The notes: generated from the sequence alone by a model not told the origin. Positions 1 through 6,254 are shown, numbered from the stretch's first letter. The stretch: DNA of 9,632 nucleotides from JAFGIT01 sp016929465 [NCBI: Candidatus Coatesbacteria bacterium] (GCA_016929465.1 JAFGIT010000238.1:1-9632); one strand, 5' to 3'. Numbers and translations are program-made.

Positions 1-63
1 CTTCTGCCCGGGACTCTCGTGGCGCCCTCTTCCAGGATACCCCACCGAGGGACAATTCTCTAA
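1..63 (+). CDS. C-terminal tail of a possible hexapeptide-repeat (GlmU-like) protein, partial
   Basis: Frame 1 is open from the window edge to a TAA at 61-63 and reads LLPGTLVAPSSRIPHRGTIL. The spacing of aliphatic residues with Pro/Gly (TLVAPSSRIPxxGTIL) resembles the last coils of a left-handed beta-helix, as in sugar-phosphate nucleotidyltransferases or acyltransferases. Such genes (for example glmU) often sit beside glmS, which starts 33 bases later. Only 20 residues are visible, so this may be a chance open frame. Confidence 0.3.
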   Translation, partial: LLPGTLVAPSSRIPHRGTIL

Positions 64-82
64 CCTGCCAAAAGCAGCACTC

Positions 83-87
83 GAGGA
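83..87 (+). promoter_or_regulatory. Ribosome binding site of glmS
   Basis: GAGGA ends 9 bases before the ATG at 97, a workable Shine-Dalgarno spacing that supports this start. The next residue is Cys, as required for the N-terminal nucleophile of the enzyme. Confidence 0.6.
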
Positions 88-96
88 CAAAGAGAC

Positions 97-1908
97 ATGT
101 GTGGAATAAGCGGGATAGTCGGCAGCGCGGATGTCACAAAGAGACTCTACAGTTGCATGCTCAATCTTGAGTACAGAGGCTATGACAGCTGTGGAATGGC
201 TGTCTTAGCTGATGGGCAAATAGACGTTAGAAAGAACATAGGTAGGGTCGCCGAGGTTTTCGAGAAGGAAAGGTTCGCCGAGCTCTCGGGAACGATTGGA
301 ATTGCCCATTCTCGATGGGCGACGCACGGCAACCCGACGAAAGCCAATTCACATCCACACACGAGCTGTGACGGGAGAATAGCTGTAGTTCATAACGGAA
401 TAATCGGAAACTACCAGCCCCTGAAGGACGAACTCATCGCAGCAGGGCACAAGTTCACCTCAGAGACGGATACCGAGGTTCTAGCCCACCTTCTAGAGCA
501 CAATTATAAGGCCTGTGGGAACTTCGAACGCTCGGTCAGGGAGGCTATGGAGCGGATGGAGGGGACGTACGCTTTCGCCGCGCTCTCGGCGGACCACCCG
601 GACACATTCTTCTGCGGAAGGAATCGCAGTCCCCTGATAATTGGTATCGGAAAAGATGCCAATTTCATTGGTTCCGACATCGTTGCATTCATCGAATACA
701 CAAAGAAGGTCGCCTATCTGAACGACAATGAATATGCGATCGTTTCCAAGGACGGCTTCGAGATCAAGAACGCTTCGACCGGCAAGCCTCAGGCTCGGGC
801 TATAGATACGGTTGCCTGGGATGCAGAGCAGGCAAAGAAGGGGGGCTATCCGCACTTCCTGCTCAAAGAGATCTACGAGCAGCCGAACGCTCTCAGAGAG
901 GCCCTCGAGATCGATGAGAAGAAGATTGAGGCTGTTGCCGATATAATGAACGAGGCGGACCGCACCTACTTGATCGGCTGCGGCACAACATTTTACGCTG
1001 CCCTGCTCGCGCAGTACTACTTCAAGGAGTTCGCCGGGGTCTATGCGCCTGCCGTGAGCTCGGACGAGTTCCCCAACCTCTGCGGAGTTGACGAGAGGAC
1101 CGCGGTGCTCGCCATATCCCAGAGCGGGGAGACTTTCGACACACTTGAGGCTCTGAGATACGCGAAACGGCACGGCGCCAAGACCATCGCGATCGTGAAT
1201 GCTCTTGGTTCGAGCATGACAAGGGAAGTCGACTTCGTGATCATGCAGGGGGCGGGGCCGGAGAAGAGCGTTCTATCGACGAAGGCTATGACCTCGCAGA
1301 TAACCGTATTGACCAGAATCGCGCTGGAATTGAGCAAGCGTCGCGGAGCTCTTCCGAAGACTGAACTGAACGAAATTTCCGATGGTCTCTTGGAATTGGG
1401 GACAATTGTCCGGAGCGTACTCGACGAGCAGCCGGGTTTCATAAGAAGGATTGCGAATCGCGTTGGCCACTTCAACAAGTGGCTCTATATTGGTCGCAGC
1501 TATCACCTCCCGGCAGCTCTCGAGGCAGCTCTGAAGCTCAAAGAGGTGACCTATATTCCAGCGGAGGGCATGGCGGGAGGCTTTATGAAGCACGGGCCCA
1601 TATCTCTTGTAGATGAGGAAATGGCCGTCGTTGTTCTGATGCCGCCGCCAGAGAATGAAGCGCTGCACAGATCGACTTTTAATAGTGTGTCCGAGATGAG
1701 GTCCCGTGGCGGCAAGATGATCGGAATCCATTTCGATCCATGGGAGAGTGTGTTCGATGAGCAGATTGTACTGCCTAAGGTCCACAAGGCTCTGGCACCC
1801 ATTCCACAGCTCGTTGTAGGCCAGCTATTGGCGTATTTCATGGCTATCTTGCTCAAACGAGACCCTGATAATCCACGCGGACTAGCGAAGTCCGTGACCG
1901 TAGAGTAA
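97..1908 (+). CDS. glmS: Glutamine--fructose-6-phosphate aminotransferase (isomerizing)
   Basis: Cytosolic enzyme that makes glucosamine-6-phosphate from fructose-6-phosphate and glutamine, the entry step to UDP-GlcNAc for peptidoglycan and lipid-linked glycans. At 603 aa it is close to the usual 600-610. The N-terminal class II glutaminase domain begins MCGISGIVG, with Cys2 as the nucleophile after Met removal, and contains SRWATHG (near residue 72) and HNGIIGNY (near 99). Two SIS sugar-phosphate isomerase domains follow: the first has IGCGTTFYAA and ISQSGETFDT, the second ALKLKEVTYIPAEG and KHGPISL. The Lys and Glu of KLKE, the His of KHGP and the terminal LAKSVTVE tail match the known catalytic residues of E. 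coli GlmS. The AEGMAGGFMKHGP loop differs from the proteobacterial AEAYAAGELKHGP form. The epimerase gene follows almost directly, suggesting co-transcription. Confidence 0.97.
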   Translation: MCGISGIVGSADVTKRLYSCMLNLEYRGYDSCGMAVLADGQIDVRKNIGRVAEVFEKERFAELSGTIGIAHSRWATHGNPTKANSHPHTSCDGRIAVVHNGIIGNYQPLKDELIAAGHKFTSETDTEVLAHLLEHNYKACGNFERSVREAMERMEGTYAFAALSADHPDTFFCGRNRSPLIIGIGKDANFIGSDIVAFIEYTKKVAYLNDNEYAIVSKDGFEIKNASTGKPQARAIDTVAWDAEQAKKGGYPHFLLKEIYEQPNALREALEIDEKKIEAVADIMNEADRTYLIGCGTTFYAALLAQYYFKEFAGVYAPAVSSDEFPNLCGVDERTAVLAISQSGETFDTLEALRYAKRHGAKTIAIVNALGSSMTREVDFVIMQGAGPEKSVLSTKAMTSQITVLTRIALELSKRRGALPKTELNEISDGLLELGTIVRSVLDEQPGFIRRIANRVGHFNKWLYIGRSYHLPAALEAALKLKEVTYIPAEGMAGGFMKHGPISLVDEEMAVVVLMPPPENEALHRSTFNSVSEMRSRGGKMIGIHFDPWESVFDEQIVLPKVHKALAPIPQLVVGQLLAYFMAILLKRDPDNPRGLAKSVTVE

Positions 1909-1913
1909 GGAGG
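1907..1913 (+). promoter_or_regulatory. Strong ribosome binding site that decides the epimerase start
   Basis: AAGGAGG overlaps the glmS stop codon. It lies only 2 bases before the GTG at 1916 but 8 bases before the in-frame TTG at 1922. The latter spacing is near optimal, so the TTG is the likelier start. The overlap also suggests translational coupling with glmS. Confidence 0.7.
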
Positions 1914-1921
1914 ACGTGCCC

Positions 1922-2863
1922 TTGAGAGCAGTTGTGACGGGAGTCGCGGGCTTTATCGGCTCGCATCTGGCTGAACGACTCATCAAAGATGGTCACGATG
2001 TAGTAGGTGTCGATTCATTTACGCCATATTATTCTGTCAGCATCAAGGAGAGCAATATAGAGGAGCTCAACCGGAGCCCCAGATTCAGGCTGATTAGAAG
2101 CAGTCTATTGGGCATTGATCTCGATTCTCTGCTCTCAGATGTCGATCTTGTATTCCATCTCGCTGCTCAGGCCGGAGTTAGGGCGAGCTGGGGGAACCAC
2201 TTCAGGGATTACACGAGATTCAATGTGGAAGCCACCCAGGAATTGCTGGAGGCTGCTAAGGGCAAGGGGTTGAGCAGATTCGTCTGCGCTTCTTCCTCCT
2301 CTGTATATGGGGAAGTCACCCAACTGCCGGTTACGGAAGAGCATCCATTGAAGCCCGTCTCCCCATACGGAGTAACCAAGCTGGCGGCAGAGCATCTTTG
2401 CGGAATCTACGCTAAGAGCTTTGGGGTACCCGTTGTGAGCTTGCGATTCTTTACAGTGTACGGCCCTCGTCAGAGGCCAGACATGGCCATCCACAAGTTT
2501 ATCGCAGCAGCGCTCAAGGGTCAGCCCGTGGAAGTGTACGGCGATGGTATGCAGACAAGGGACTTCACATTCGTCAAGGACGTTGTGGACGGGTGCATGC
2601 TCGCTGCCACGAATAATCCAAAGTCGATCCCCTACAACATCGGTGGCGGATCCAGAATAACCGTGAACGATCTGCTTCATCTCCTGGAGAGGATACTCGA
2701 CATGTCCATCAAGGTCACATACATCGATAAGCAGAGGGGAGACGTGACGCACACGCATTCCGATTGCGGATTGGCGAAGTCTGACTTTGGGTACTCACCC
2801 AAGCATACGCTCGAGGAAGGGCTTTTTGAGGAAGCGGCCTGGCTAAGGGAATTGTGCGATTGA
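1922..2863 (+). CDS. NAD-dependent sugar-nucleotide epimerase (UDP-glucuronate/UDP-glucose 4-epimerase-like)
   Basis: Extended short-chain dehydrogenase/reductase acting on nucleotide sugars in the cytosol, probably as a C4 epimerase feeding glycan assembly. Numbered from the TTG at 1922 (313 aa), it shows the N-terminal NAD-binding TGVAGFIG (GxxGxxG, residues 6-13), an Asp at the end of beta-2 (VVGVDSF), HLAAQAGVR, the SSSSVYG active-site Ser region, and YGVTK (Tyr149/Lys153) as the catalytic pair. FFTVYGPRQRPDM and GDGMQTRDFTFVKDVVDG follow, typical of the substrate-binding half. The DSFTPYYSVSIKESNIEEL stretch resembles the UDP-glucuronate epimerase (CapI/LpsL) subgroup more than classic GalE, but substrate cannot be fixed by eye. 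The frame opens further to a GTG at 1916, which is too close to the Shine-Dalgarno sequence. It is downstream of glmS, likely in one transcript. Confidence 0.9.
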   Translation: MRAVVTGVAGFIGSHLAERLIKDGHDVVGVDSFTPYYSVSIKESNIEELNRSPRFRLIRSSLLGIDLDSLLSDVDLVFHLAAQAGVRASWGNHFRDYTRFNVEATQELLEAAKGKGLSRFVCASSSSVYGEVTQLPVTEEHPLKPVSPYGVTKLAAEHLCGIYAKSFGVPVVSLRFFTVYGPRQRPDMAIHKFIAAALKGQPVEVYGDGMQTRDFTFVKDVVDGCMLAATNNPKSIPYNIGGGSRITVNDLLHLLERILDMSIKVTYIDKQRGDVTHTHSDCGLAKSDFGYSPKHTLEEGLFEEAAWLRELCD

Positions 2864-2870
2864 TCTCATC

Positions 2871-2887
2871 CGGCGGAGTGACCGCCG
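2871..2887 (+). terminator. GC-rich hairpin after the glmS-epimerase pair
   Basis: CGGCGG and CCGCCG form a perfect 6-bp stem around an AGTGA loop, 7 bases after the epimerase stop. There is no T-run after it, so an intrinsic terminator is possible but not proven. Confidence 0.35.
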
Positions 2888-3004
2888 CAGGCGGAAACTG
2901 AAGCTCTGATTTGGCCTTTGATCCTGCGACCTCAGTCCGGATCGACGGTGCCGATAGATGATTCTCAATTGTTGTTTTGACGGTGTCTTACCCGTCGGCA
3001 ATCG

Positions 3005-3013
3005 TGATAGAAT
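3005..3013 (+). promoter_or_regulatory. Possible extended -10 promoter element
   Basis: TGATAGAAT fits the extended -10 pattern TGnTATAAT with one mismatch. A TTGACG lies 25 bases upstream (2977-2982), too far for a standard -35, so any activity would rest on the TGn element. The intervening DNA can form a 5-bp stem (GACGG 2979-2983 with CCGTC 2992-2996). Confidence 0.3.
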
Positions 3014-3034
3014 GTGAGTAATCCGCAAAAGCTC

Positions 3035-3063
3035 TTGACTTGAGGAAGACCGGCAAGTATCTT
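3035..3063 (+). promoter_or_regulatory. Sigma-70-like promoter for the beta-barrel gene
   Basis: TTGACT (5/6 of consensus) is followed after exactly 17 bases by TATCTT (4/6), predicting a transcript start near 3070 and a leader of about 45 bases. A weaker overlapping pair, TTGACG at 3062-3067 and CCTAAT at 3085-3090, also with 17-base spacing, would start too close to the gene to be the main promoter. Confidence 0.45.
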
Positions 3064-3113
3064 GACGCTCAATTGTTAAGACCCCCTAATCGCATTTTGA
3101 AGAGGAGATAGGC

Positions 3114-4028
3114 ATGAAGCGCATTATGTTCGCAATCGTCCTGCTATTGGTTGCAGCCACGTTCTCGACGGTTGCGTTAGCTGAAGATGAGGAGACCGCA
3201 ACGGCCGAAAAGGCCCTTAAATTCAAAGTGGGTTTGAAAGGCTTTTATGGTTCTTGGGACTTCGAGAACAGTGAAGTATGGGTTAAGGGCGTAAAGGGCA
3301 ACTATGATATGACCTCCGAGGTGGGCCCGTTTGGTCCCTTCGTTGAGCTTTCATTCGCCAAGGACCATCTGGGGCTTAGCGCCCAATATTTGGTCGGCAG
3401 GTTCGGTGGCGACTATCACGTCCGGAATGATCGGAATGAAGGCTGGTACGAGACCAAGGAAAAAGGCACCCTAGAAGTCAAGCGGGAGGATATTGAGCTT
3501 CTCTTGAGACTGACCCCCTTTCCGAGATATATCTCGCTTCTCTTTGGCTACAAATGGCAGAAATACTATAACTTCGACTTCAGCGGTCATGGAATCTGGA
3601 CAGAGTATGACGGCGGCTTCGATGTGCCGGTAGGGACACACGAGTACGATATGCGGCATGAGGAGAGAAACCGCATGCACGGCTTCATGTATGGACTCGC
3701 CCTCGAGTCACCGACTTACTCGGGATTCTATGCGTGGGCAAATGGCGTGCTGATGCCAAATCTGAATCTGAAGTATGATAGCTACATGCGCTATGACTAT
3801 GACGATCCCACCATCGAGAATAATGTCGTCTCCGGATGCTTCTCGGGCCGCCTGAAGAGCTTCAAGACTGAGCTGGGTCTCGCTTACGCCTGCGAGGGGA
3901 CGCCTCTGGAATTCAAGGTCGGTTGGTATCTGCAGAGGACAAAAGCATCTGAGGACAAGGCAAAAGAAGCGCCGATCTTCAATGATAATATGACGGGTGC
4001 TATCTTCTCCGTAGCTTACACCTTCTAG
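3114..4028 (+). CDS. Secreted protein, probable outer-membrane beta-barrel
   Basis: The family was not recognised. The 304-aa product starts with a clear Sec signal peptide: MKR, a hydrophobic core IMFAIVLLLVAATFSTV, then ALA before EDEE, giving likely cleavage near residue 23. The mature part has no further membrane helix. It is rich in Tyr, Trp, Phe and Gly in alternating patterns (for example FKVGLKGFYGSWDF, LGLSAQYLVGRFGG, YISLLFGYKWQKYYNF, FKVGWYLQRT) and ends AIFSVAYTF, the terminal-Phe beta-strand used for Bam-dependent insertion of outer-membrane barrels. Charged loops such as NDRNEGWYETKEKG would lie between strands. The ATG has GAGGAG six bases upstream. It stands alone between the epimerase and tRNA-Pro with its own promoter-like element. 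Role (porin, adhesin or other) unknown. Confidence 0.75.
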   Translation: MKRIMFAIVLLLVAATFSTVALAEDEETATAEKALKFKVGLKGFYGSWDFENSEVWVKGVKGNYDMTSEVGPFGPFVELSFAKDHLGLSAQYLVGRFGGDYHVRNDRNEGWYETKEKGTLEVKREDIELLLRLTPFPRYISLLFGYKWQKYYNFDFSGHGIWTEYDGGFDVPVGTHEYDMRHEERNRMHGFMYGLALESPTYSGFYAWANGVLMPNLNLKYDSYMRYDYDDPTIENNVVSGCFSGRLKSFKTELGLAYACEGTPLEFKVGWYLQRTKASEDKAKEAPIFNDNMTGAIFSVAYTF

Positions 4029-4034
4029 CGAGTT

Positions 4035-4060
4035 AGAGTAGTCCTCGACAGACTGACTCT
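4035..4060 (+). terminator. Hairpin between the beta-barrel gene and tRNA-Pro
   Basis: AGAGT-AGTC (4035-4043) pairs with GACT-G-ACTCT (4051-4060), a 9-bp stem with one bulged G and a 7-base loop, just after the stop codon. No T-run follows. It may end the upstream message or shape the tRNA precursor leader. Confidence 0.3.
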
Positions 4061-4072
4061 GAGAATACTCTC

Positions 4073-4149
4073 CGGGGCGTAGCGCAGTCCGGTAGCGCAC
4101 CGGTTTTGGGAACCGGGGGTCGGCGGTTCAAGTCCGCCCGCCCCGACCA
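4073..4149 (+). tRNA. tRNA-Pro (anticodon UGG)
   Basis: The sequence folds by hand into a complete cloverleaf of 77 bases including CCA. The acceptor stem CGGGGCG (4073-4079) pairs perfectly with CGCCCCG (4139-4145). The D arm is GCGC/GCGC and the anticodon stem CCGGT/ACCGG surrounds the loop TTTGGGA, giving anticodon TGG at 4107-4109 with G37 following, as usual for tRNA-Pro. The T arm is GGCGG-TTCAAGT-CCGCC, then discriminator A and encoded CCA (4147-4149). Its 3' half is duplicated at 6826-6865, so this gene is the apparent integration target of the island downstream and was left intact. Confidence 0.97.
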
Positions 4150-4151
4150 CT
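4112..4151 (+). repeat. Putative att site, tRNA-proximal copy
   Basis: The 3' half of tRNA-Pro from the anticodon stem to two bases past the CCA matches 6826-6865 at 37 of 40 positions, with the last 28 bases (4124-4151) identical. Identity that covers a tRNA 3' end and stops just outside it is the classic product of tyrosine-recombinase integration. Confidence 0.75.
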
Positions 4152-4170
4152 TCACGCAAGCCGTTTAGCC

Positions 4171-4227
4171 GCCGTTGTGTGGATTGTGTGTTCGGCAAAG
4201 GCTGCTCATCTGGCGGTTGTGTGGATT
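4171..4227 (+). repeat. Short direct repeats next to the att site
   Basis: GTTGTGTGGATT occurs at 4174-4185 and again at 4216-4227, exactly 42 bases apart (four helical turns). The flanking triplet matches too except for one base (gcc versus gcg). The pair lies within 80 bases of the tRNA 3' end, where recombinase or accessory-factor sites would be expected, but no protein partner is visible. Confidence 0.4.
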
Positions 4228-4238
4228 CCACAACTGCC
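4212..4238 (+). other. Strong stem-loop just inside the island
   Basis: GGCGGTTGTG (4212-4221) pairs with CACAACTGCC (4229-4238), 10 bp with one G-U, around a 7-base loop. No T-run follows it. It contains the second copy of the GTTGTGTGGATT repeat, so it may be a protein-binding palindrome or the end of the tRNA transcript. Confidence 0.4.
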
Positions 4239-4503
4239 CCATCTAGTGCTGGTTTGTCCTGTCGCGTGATTACATGAGCAGGATAGTAACTGCACAGGGA
4301 TGCGTATAGTGGGGCCACGGTACTGAGTTGCGTGGGTGGAGTTCCTTAAACCGTGACCACCGGCGTGGTGTCTGAACACTGTGTTAAGCGTCTTTTCCAG
4401 CTGCTCCTAGTGAACACGGCTCGGGGCCCGGCCTTTTGCTTTCGACGAGTTCCAAACACGACCTTGCTGACCGTGAATTGGATTTTCCGGGGCTCGGATG
4501 GGA
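4239..4503. other. Gene-free stretch inside the island
   Basis: No credible coding frame or RNA gene was found between the stem-loop after tRNA-Pro and the promoter at 4504. A GC-rich segment at 4418-4433 followed by TTTTGCTTT is only weakly terminator-like because its stem is very short. The DNA may be remains of lost element genes. Confidence 0.4.
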
Positions 4504-4533
4504 TTGAGAATCGCCTCGAGTTCATGCTATAGT
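4504..4533 (+). promoter_or_regulatory. Strong sigma-70-like promoter for the island lipoprotein
   Basis: TTGAGA (5/6) and TATAGT (5/6) are separated by 18 bases, and TGC directly precedes the -10 to give an extended -10 (TGCTATAGT). Transcription would begin near 4540 and run into the short ORF at 4579 and the lipoprotein gene. It is the best promoter match noticed in the window. Confidence 0.6.
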
Positions 4534-4578
4534 CTGGCGGGTGGTATGTTCAAGCCAATTCTATGGGAGGAAAAGAGA

Positions 4579-4644
4579 ATGCGAAGTCTTGGTCTTGTTG
4601 TGGTGGGGTCGTTGTCCTGTTTTGTCTTTACGCTCTTCGTTTGA
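4579..4644 (+). CDS. 21-codon hydrophobic signal-peptide-like ORF
   Basis: Reads MRSLGLVVVGSLSCFVFTLFV. GGGAGG ends exactly 8 bases before the ATG, and the promoter at 4504-4533 would start transcripts about 40 bases upstream, so initiation here is well supported. The product is one Arg plus an almost entirely hydrophobic stretch with an LSC lipobox-like spot, that is, a signal peptide without a mature domain. It is in the same frame as the lipoprotein at 4744, and that frame stays open from the TGA at 4642 to 5658, so it may be a truncated 5' end, a leader peptide or a small membrane peptide. No family recognised. Confidence 0.45.
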   Translation: MRSLGLVVVGSLSCFVFTLFV

Positions 4645-4669
4645 GGTGCATATTCAACGTGGAGACACC

Positions 4670-4759
4670 ATGCCTTTCCTCTTTTTGCAGAACTATTCAC
4701 ACAGCACCAAGGTAACTCATGGTATTTCCCTTACGAAGGAGTCATGCAATCCGTGTTAA
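4670..4759 (+). CDS. Possible 29-codon ORF overlapping the lipoprotein start
   Basis: ATG at 4670 follows GGAG with 5-base spacing and reads MPFLFLQNYSHST to CNPC. It overlaps the ATG of the lipoprotein gene by 16 bases, an arrangement that could couple translation. The peptide has no recognisable motif beyond two Cys near its end, and the ORF may be fortuitous. Confidence 0.2.
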   Translation: MPFLFLQNYSHSTKVTHGISLTKESCNPC

Positions 4760-5658
4760 AGCGGAACAGGACGAACGGTGATACTGCTGACCGACGTTGG
4801 TGCCGCTTCTCGCTCGCACTGCGTTTGTCCTTTGTCGCTCTTTGCTCAATCGTGAGCCTCTGGGGATGCTACCAGGAACGTGAGAACTGGGCCTGGCTCT
4901 CGGATGATGGCATAGTGAGGGTCTATCTTTGGCACGACTGCGCGATGCTGAGCGATATACGTAAGGGTGTTTCTTTGAAGAGGGCCTGCAATCGTGCCGA
5001 ATTTGATGAATTCAGCGAATTGCGATTCGAAGGAGACTTGGAACCTCTGGGTTGGCCCAGTTCAACCAAGATAAGAAAACCTTGCGCTGATCAGCTCTTG
5101 CTCATCGGGCCCGAAGGCCAGGTTTTAAAGAGATTCCAAAGAGTACAAGCGCCAAGAACAGCAAAGGACCTTGCACGAATGCTGAGCCTGCGGCTATCTG
5201 ACAATCAGTACTTCGCTTTACTTGCAGAGGGTTGGGATTTGATCACGGTACCGGGTTTAGATCTCGGCCGGGTGTACTACGATTCCAAGGTAGAGGATAG
5301 GCTCGAGCTTGTTACTACCAATGACGACAAGCCAGCGTTGATTGCAGAGCTCAGTCGCATACCCCCGAGATCTCTTTGGGACCACTCACTTGACGCGAAG
5401 ACGGAATCAGAGGTGATTCTAGCGCGTCTGATTGGCTTATGCAAAGACAGGCTCACAAAACTGGAGTATATCGAGCTACACCTGTCCGCTAAGGATGATT
5501 TCGGCAATGTCGCCGAATACGACATACGATTCAGACCAGGTTGTAACTATGTGAACCAGAACGACGAAGAAATAAGGTCTGCGATAGCCACCGAGATCGA
5601 AATAGTTCGTGATACTGCGTCAGGGAAGAAATGGCGATTCACATACACTCAGAAATAG
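4744..5658 (+). CDS. Hypothetical lipoprotein inside the tRNA-Pro island
   Basis: No family recognised. The protein has a long basic N-region (KRNRTNGDTADRRWCR), a hydrophobic core LSFVALCSIVSL and a lipobox-like LWGC, predicting lipidation at Cys42 and about 263 mature residues anchored in a membrane. The mature part is soluble-looking and charged, with several Cys (for example WHDCAM, KRACNR, RKPCAD, LCKDR, RPGCNY), a long stretch of alternating polar and aliphatic residues after 200, and an end at KKWRFTYTQK. The start is uncertain: AAGGAG ends only 2 bases before the ATG, whereas GTG at 4753 lies 11 bases away; both keep the signal peptide. Trp at the -2 lipobox position is unusual. It is the only full-length gene in the island and has its own promoter and upstream short ORFs. 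It could be cargo of the mobile element or a resident gene trapped between the repeats. Confidence 0.65.
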   Translation: MQSVLKRNRTNGDTADRRWCRFSLALRLSFVALCSIVSLWGCYQERENWAWLSDDGIVRVYLWHDCAMLSDIRKGVSLKRACNRAEFDEFSELRFEGDLEPLGWPSSTKIRKPCADQLLLIGPEGQVLKRFQRVQAPRTAKDLARMLSLRLSDNQYFALLAEGWDLITVPGLDLGRVYYDSKVEDRLELVTTNDDKPALIAELSRIPPRSLWDHSLDAKTESEVILARLIGLCKDRLTKLEYIELHLSAKDDFGNVAEYDIRFRPGCNYVNQNDEEIRSAIATEIEIVRDTASGKKWRFTYTQK

Positions 5659-5669
5659 GCCGTCCTATT
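5654..5669 (+). other. Hairpin over the lipoprotein stop codon
   Basis: AATAGG and CCTATT form a perfect 6-bp stem with loop CCGT, and the TAG stop at 5656-5658 lies in the left arm. There is no T-run, so it is more likely an mRNA 3'-end structure than a terminator. Confidence 0.25.
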
Positions 5670-5773
5670 ATGTGCCCTGCCATTGTACTGACGGTATCAC
5701 TCCCCACGGGAATGAAGTAGATTCTGCGGAGGCAAAATGCCCCGCCGCTTGGTTAATCCGTTGGCCGGCATCC

Positions 5774-5778
5774 AGGAG
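5774..5778 (+). promoter_or_regulatory. Ribosome binding site of the 58-codon ORF
   Basis: AGGAG ends 8 bases before the ATG at 5787, optimal spacing, and is the main support for translation of this short ORF. Confidence 0.5.
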
Positions 5779-5786
5779 AAAAGATC

Positions 5787-5963
5787 ATGATTAGCCATAC
5801 AATGCTCACAACCTTGGAAGCGATTTTTTGCTTGGCAATAACTGCGTGTCAAATGATCTCTGCGGGCCCTAGAGAAGTTCGGACCAGCGTGAACGCAAAG
5901 CTCTCTTACGCGTTGGTGCAAGCGAATGAGGTACCTTCATTAAGTGTGCAGATCCCCAGTTAG
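5787..5963 (+). CDS. 58-aa putative small lipoprotein or truncated lipoprotein
   Basis: A short ORF with an optimally spaced AGGAG. It begins MISHTMLTTLEAIFCLAITAC: a hydrophobic stretch ending in ITAC, a good lipobox, predicting lipidation at Cys21. The remaining 38 residues (QMISAGPREV to SLSVQIPS) are polar and end at TAG 5961-5963. No family was recognised, and the mature domain is too short for a typical fold, so this may be the 5' end of a longer gene cut by the transposase remnant that begins just downstream on the other strand. The acidic residue in the hydrophobic stretch (LEA) weakens the signal-peptide reading. Confidence 0.4.
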   Translation: MISHTMLTTLEAIFCLAITACQMISAGPREVRTSVNAKLSYALVQANEVPSLSVQIPS

Positions 5964-5969
5964 GCGCTT

Positions 5970-6230
5970 CCCTTCCTTCCTCAACATCTTGTTGGCTACC
6001 CTCGACGCAGATCACGGCCTCAAACACCTGTTTCATAACGTCCAGGGCCTTCAAGTCCTTGAGCCCTTTGTCGCTATCGTCAACATCTTCCATAAGACAT
6101 TGCTCTCATTCTCGTCCTTATTAAGACGCTTGGCCGGGTCAGTTCGCAGACGAACGCTTGCGAACGGCGATTTCACGGGATTCGCCGTCGGAATGTGCCT
6201 CCAGTGCTGATTGGGGATTAGTTGGGCCAC
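5970..6230 (-). pseudogene. IS256-family transposase, C-terminal remnant with frameshift
   Basis: Minus-strand translation gives NQHWRHIPTANPVKSPFASV followed by RLRTDPAK and NVLWKMLTIATKG. By recalled family patterns this matches the mutator/IS256 transposase C-terminus (xHWxHxRTTNPIESxFATVRLRT...VIWKMLxVAEKxFRRLKAPELM). The match then moves to the next frame: KGLKDLKALDVMKQVFEAVI then CVEG, corresponding to KRFRRLKAPELMKEVxEG. The shift lies near the CCCTTT at 6064-6069. The catalytic DDE domain (at least 250 residues) is missing, and the upstream end stops 25-40 bases after the livF remnant. No terminal inverted repeat was found. Non-functional; it shows that insertion sequences and deletions shaped the island. 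Confidence 0.7.
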
Positions 6231-6254
6231 CTCTATTGGCCACCCTCCAGGGGC

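Noticed and set aside
1-96. glmS ribozyme upstream of glmS
   Set aside because: The leader is under 100 bases and shows no recognisable ribozyme core; the known ribozyme also needs a longer conserved fold.
493-1173. Long minus-strand ORF of 226 aa
   Set aside because: It is antisense to the conserved glmS coding sequence and has no motif.
4025-4318. Minus-strand ORF with a VGAGGLEPPTPGSQNRC-like segment
   Set aside because: The segment is the reverse complement of tRNA-Pro, a well-known spurious translation; no ribosome binding site or domain supports it.
5944-6210. Plus-strand 88-aa ORF
   Set aside because: It lies opposite the IS256 transposase remnant, whose conserved residues explain the open frame; no ribosome binding site was seen before its GTG.
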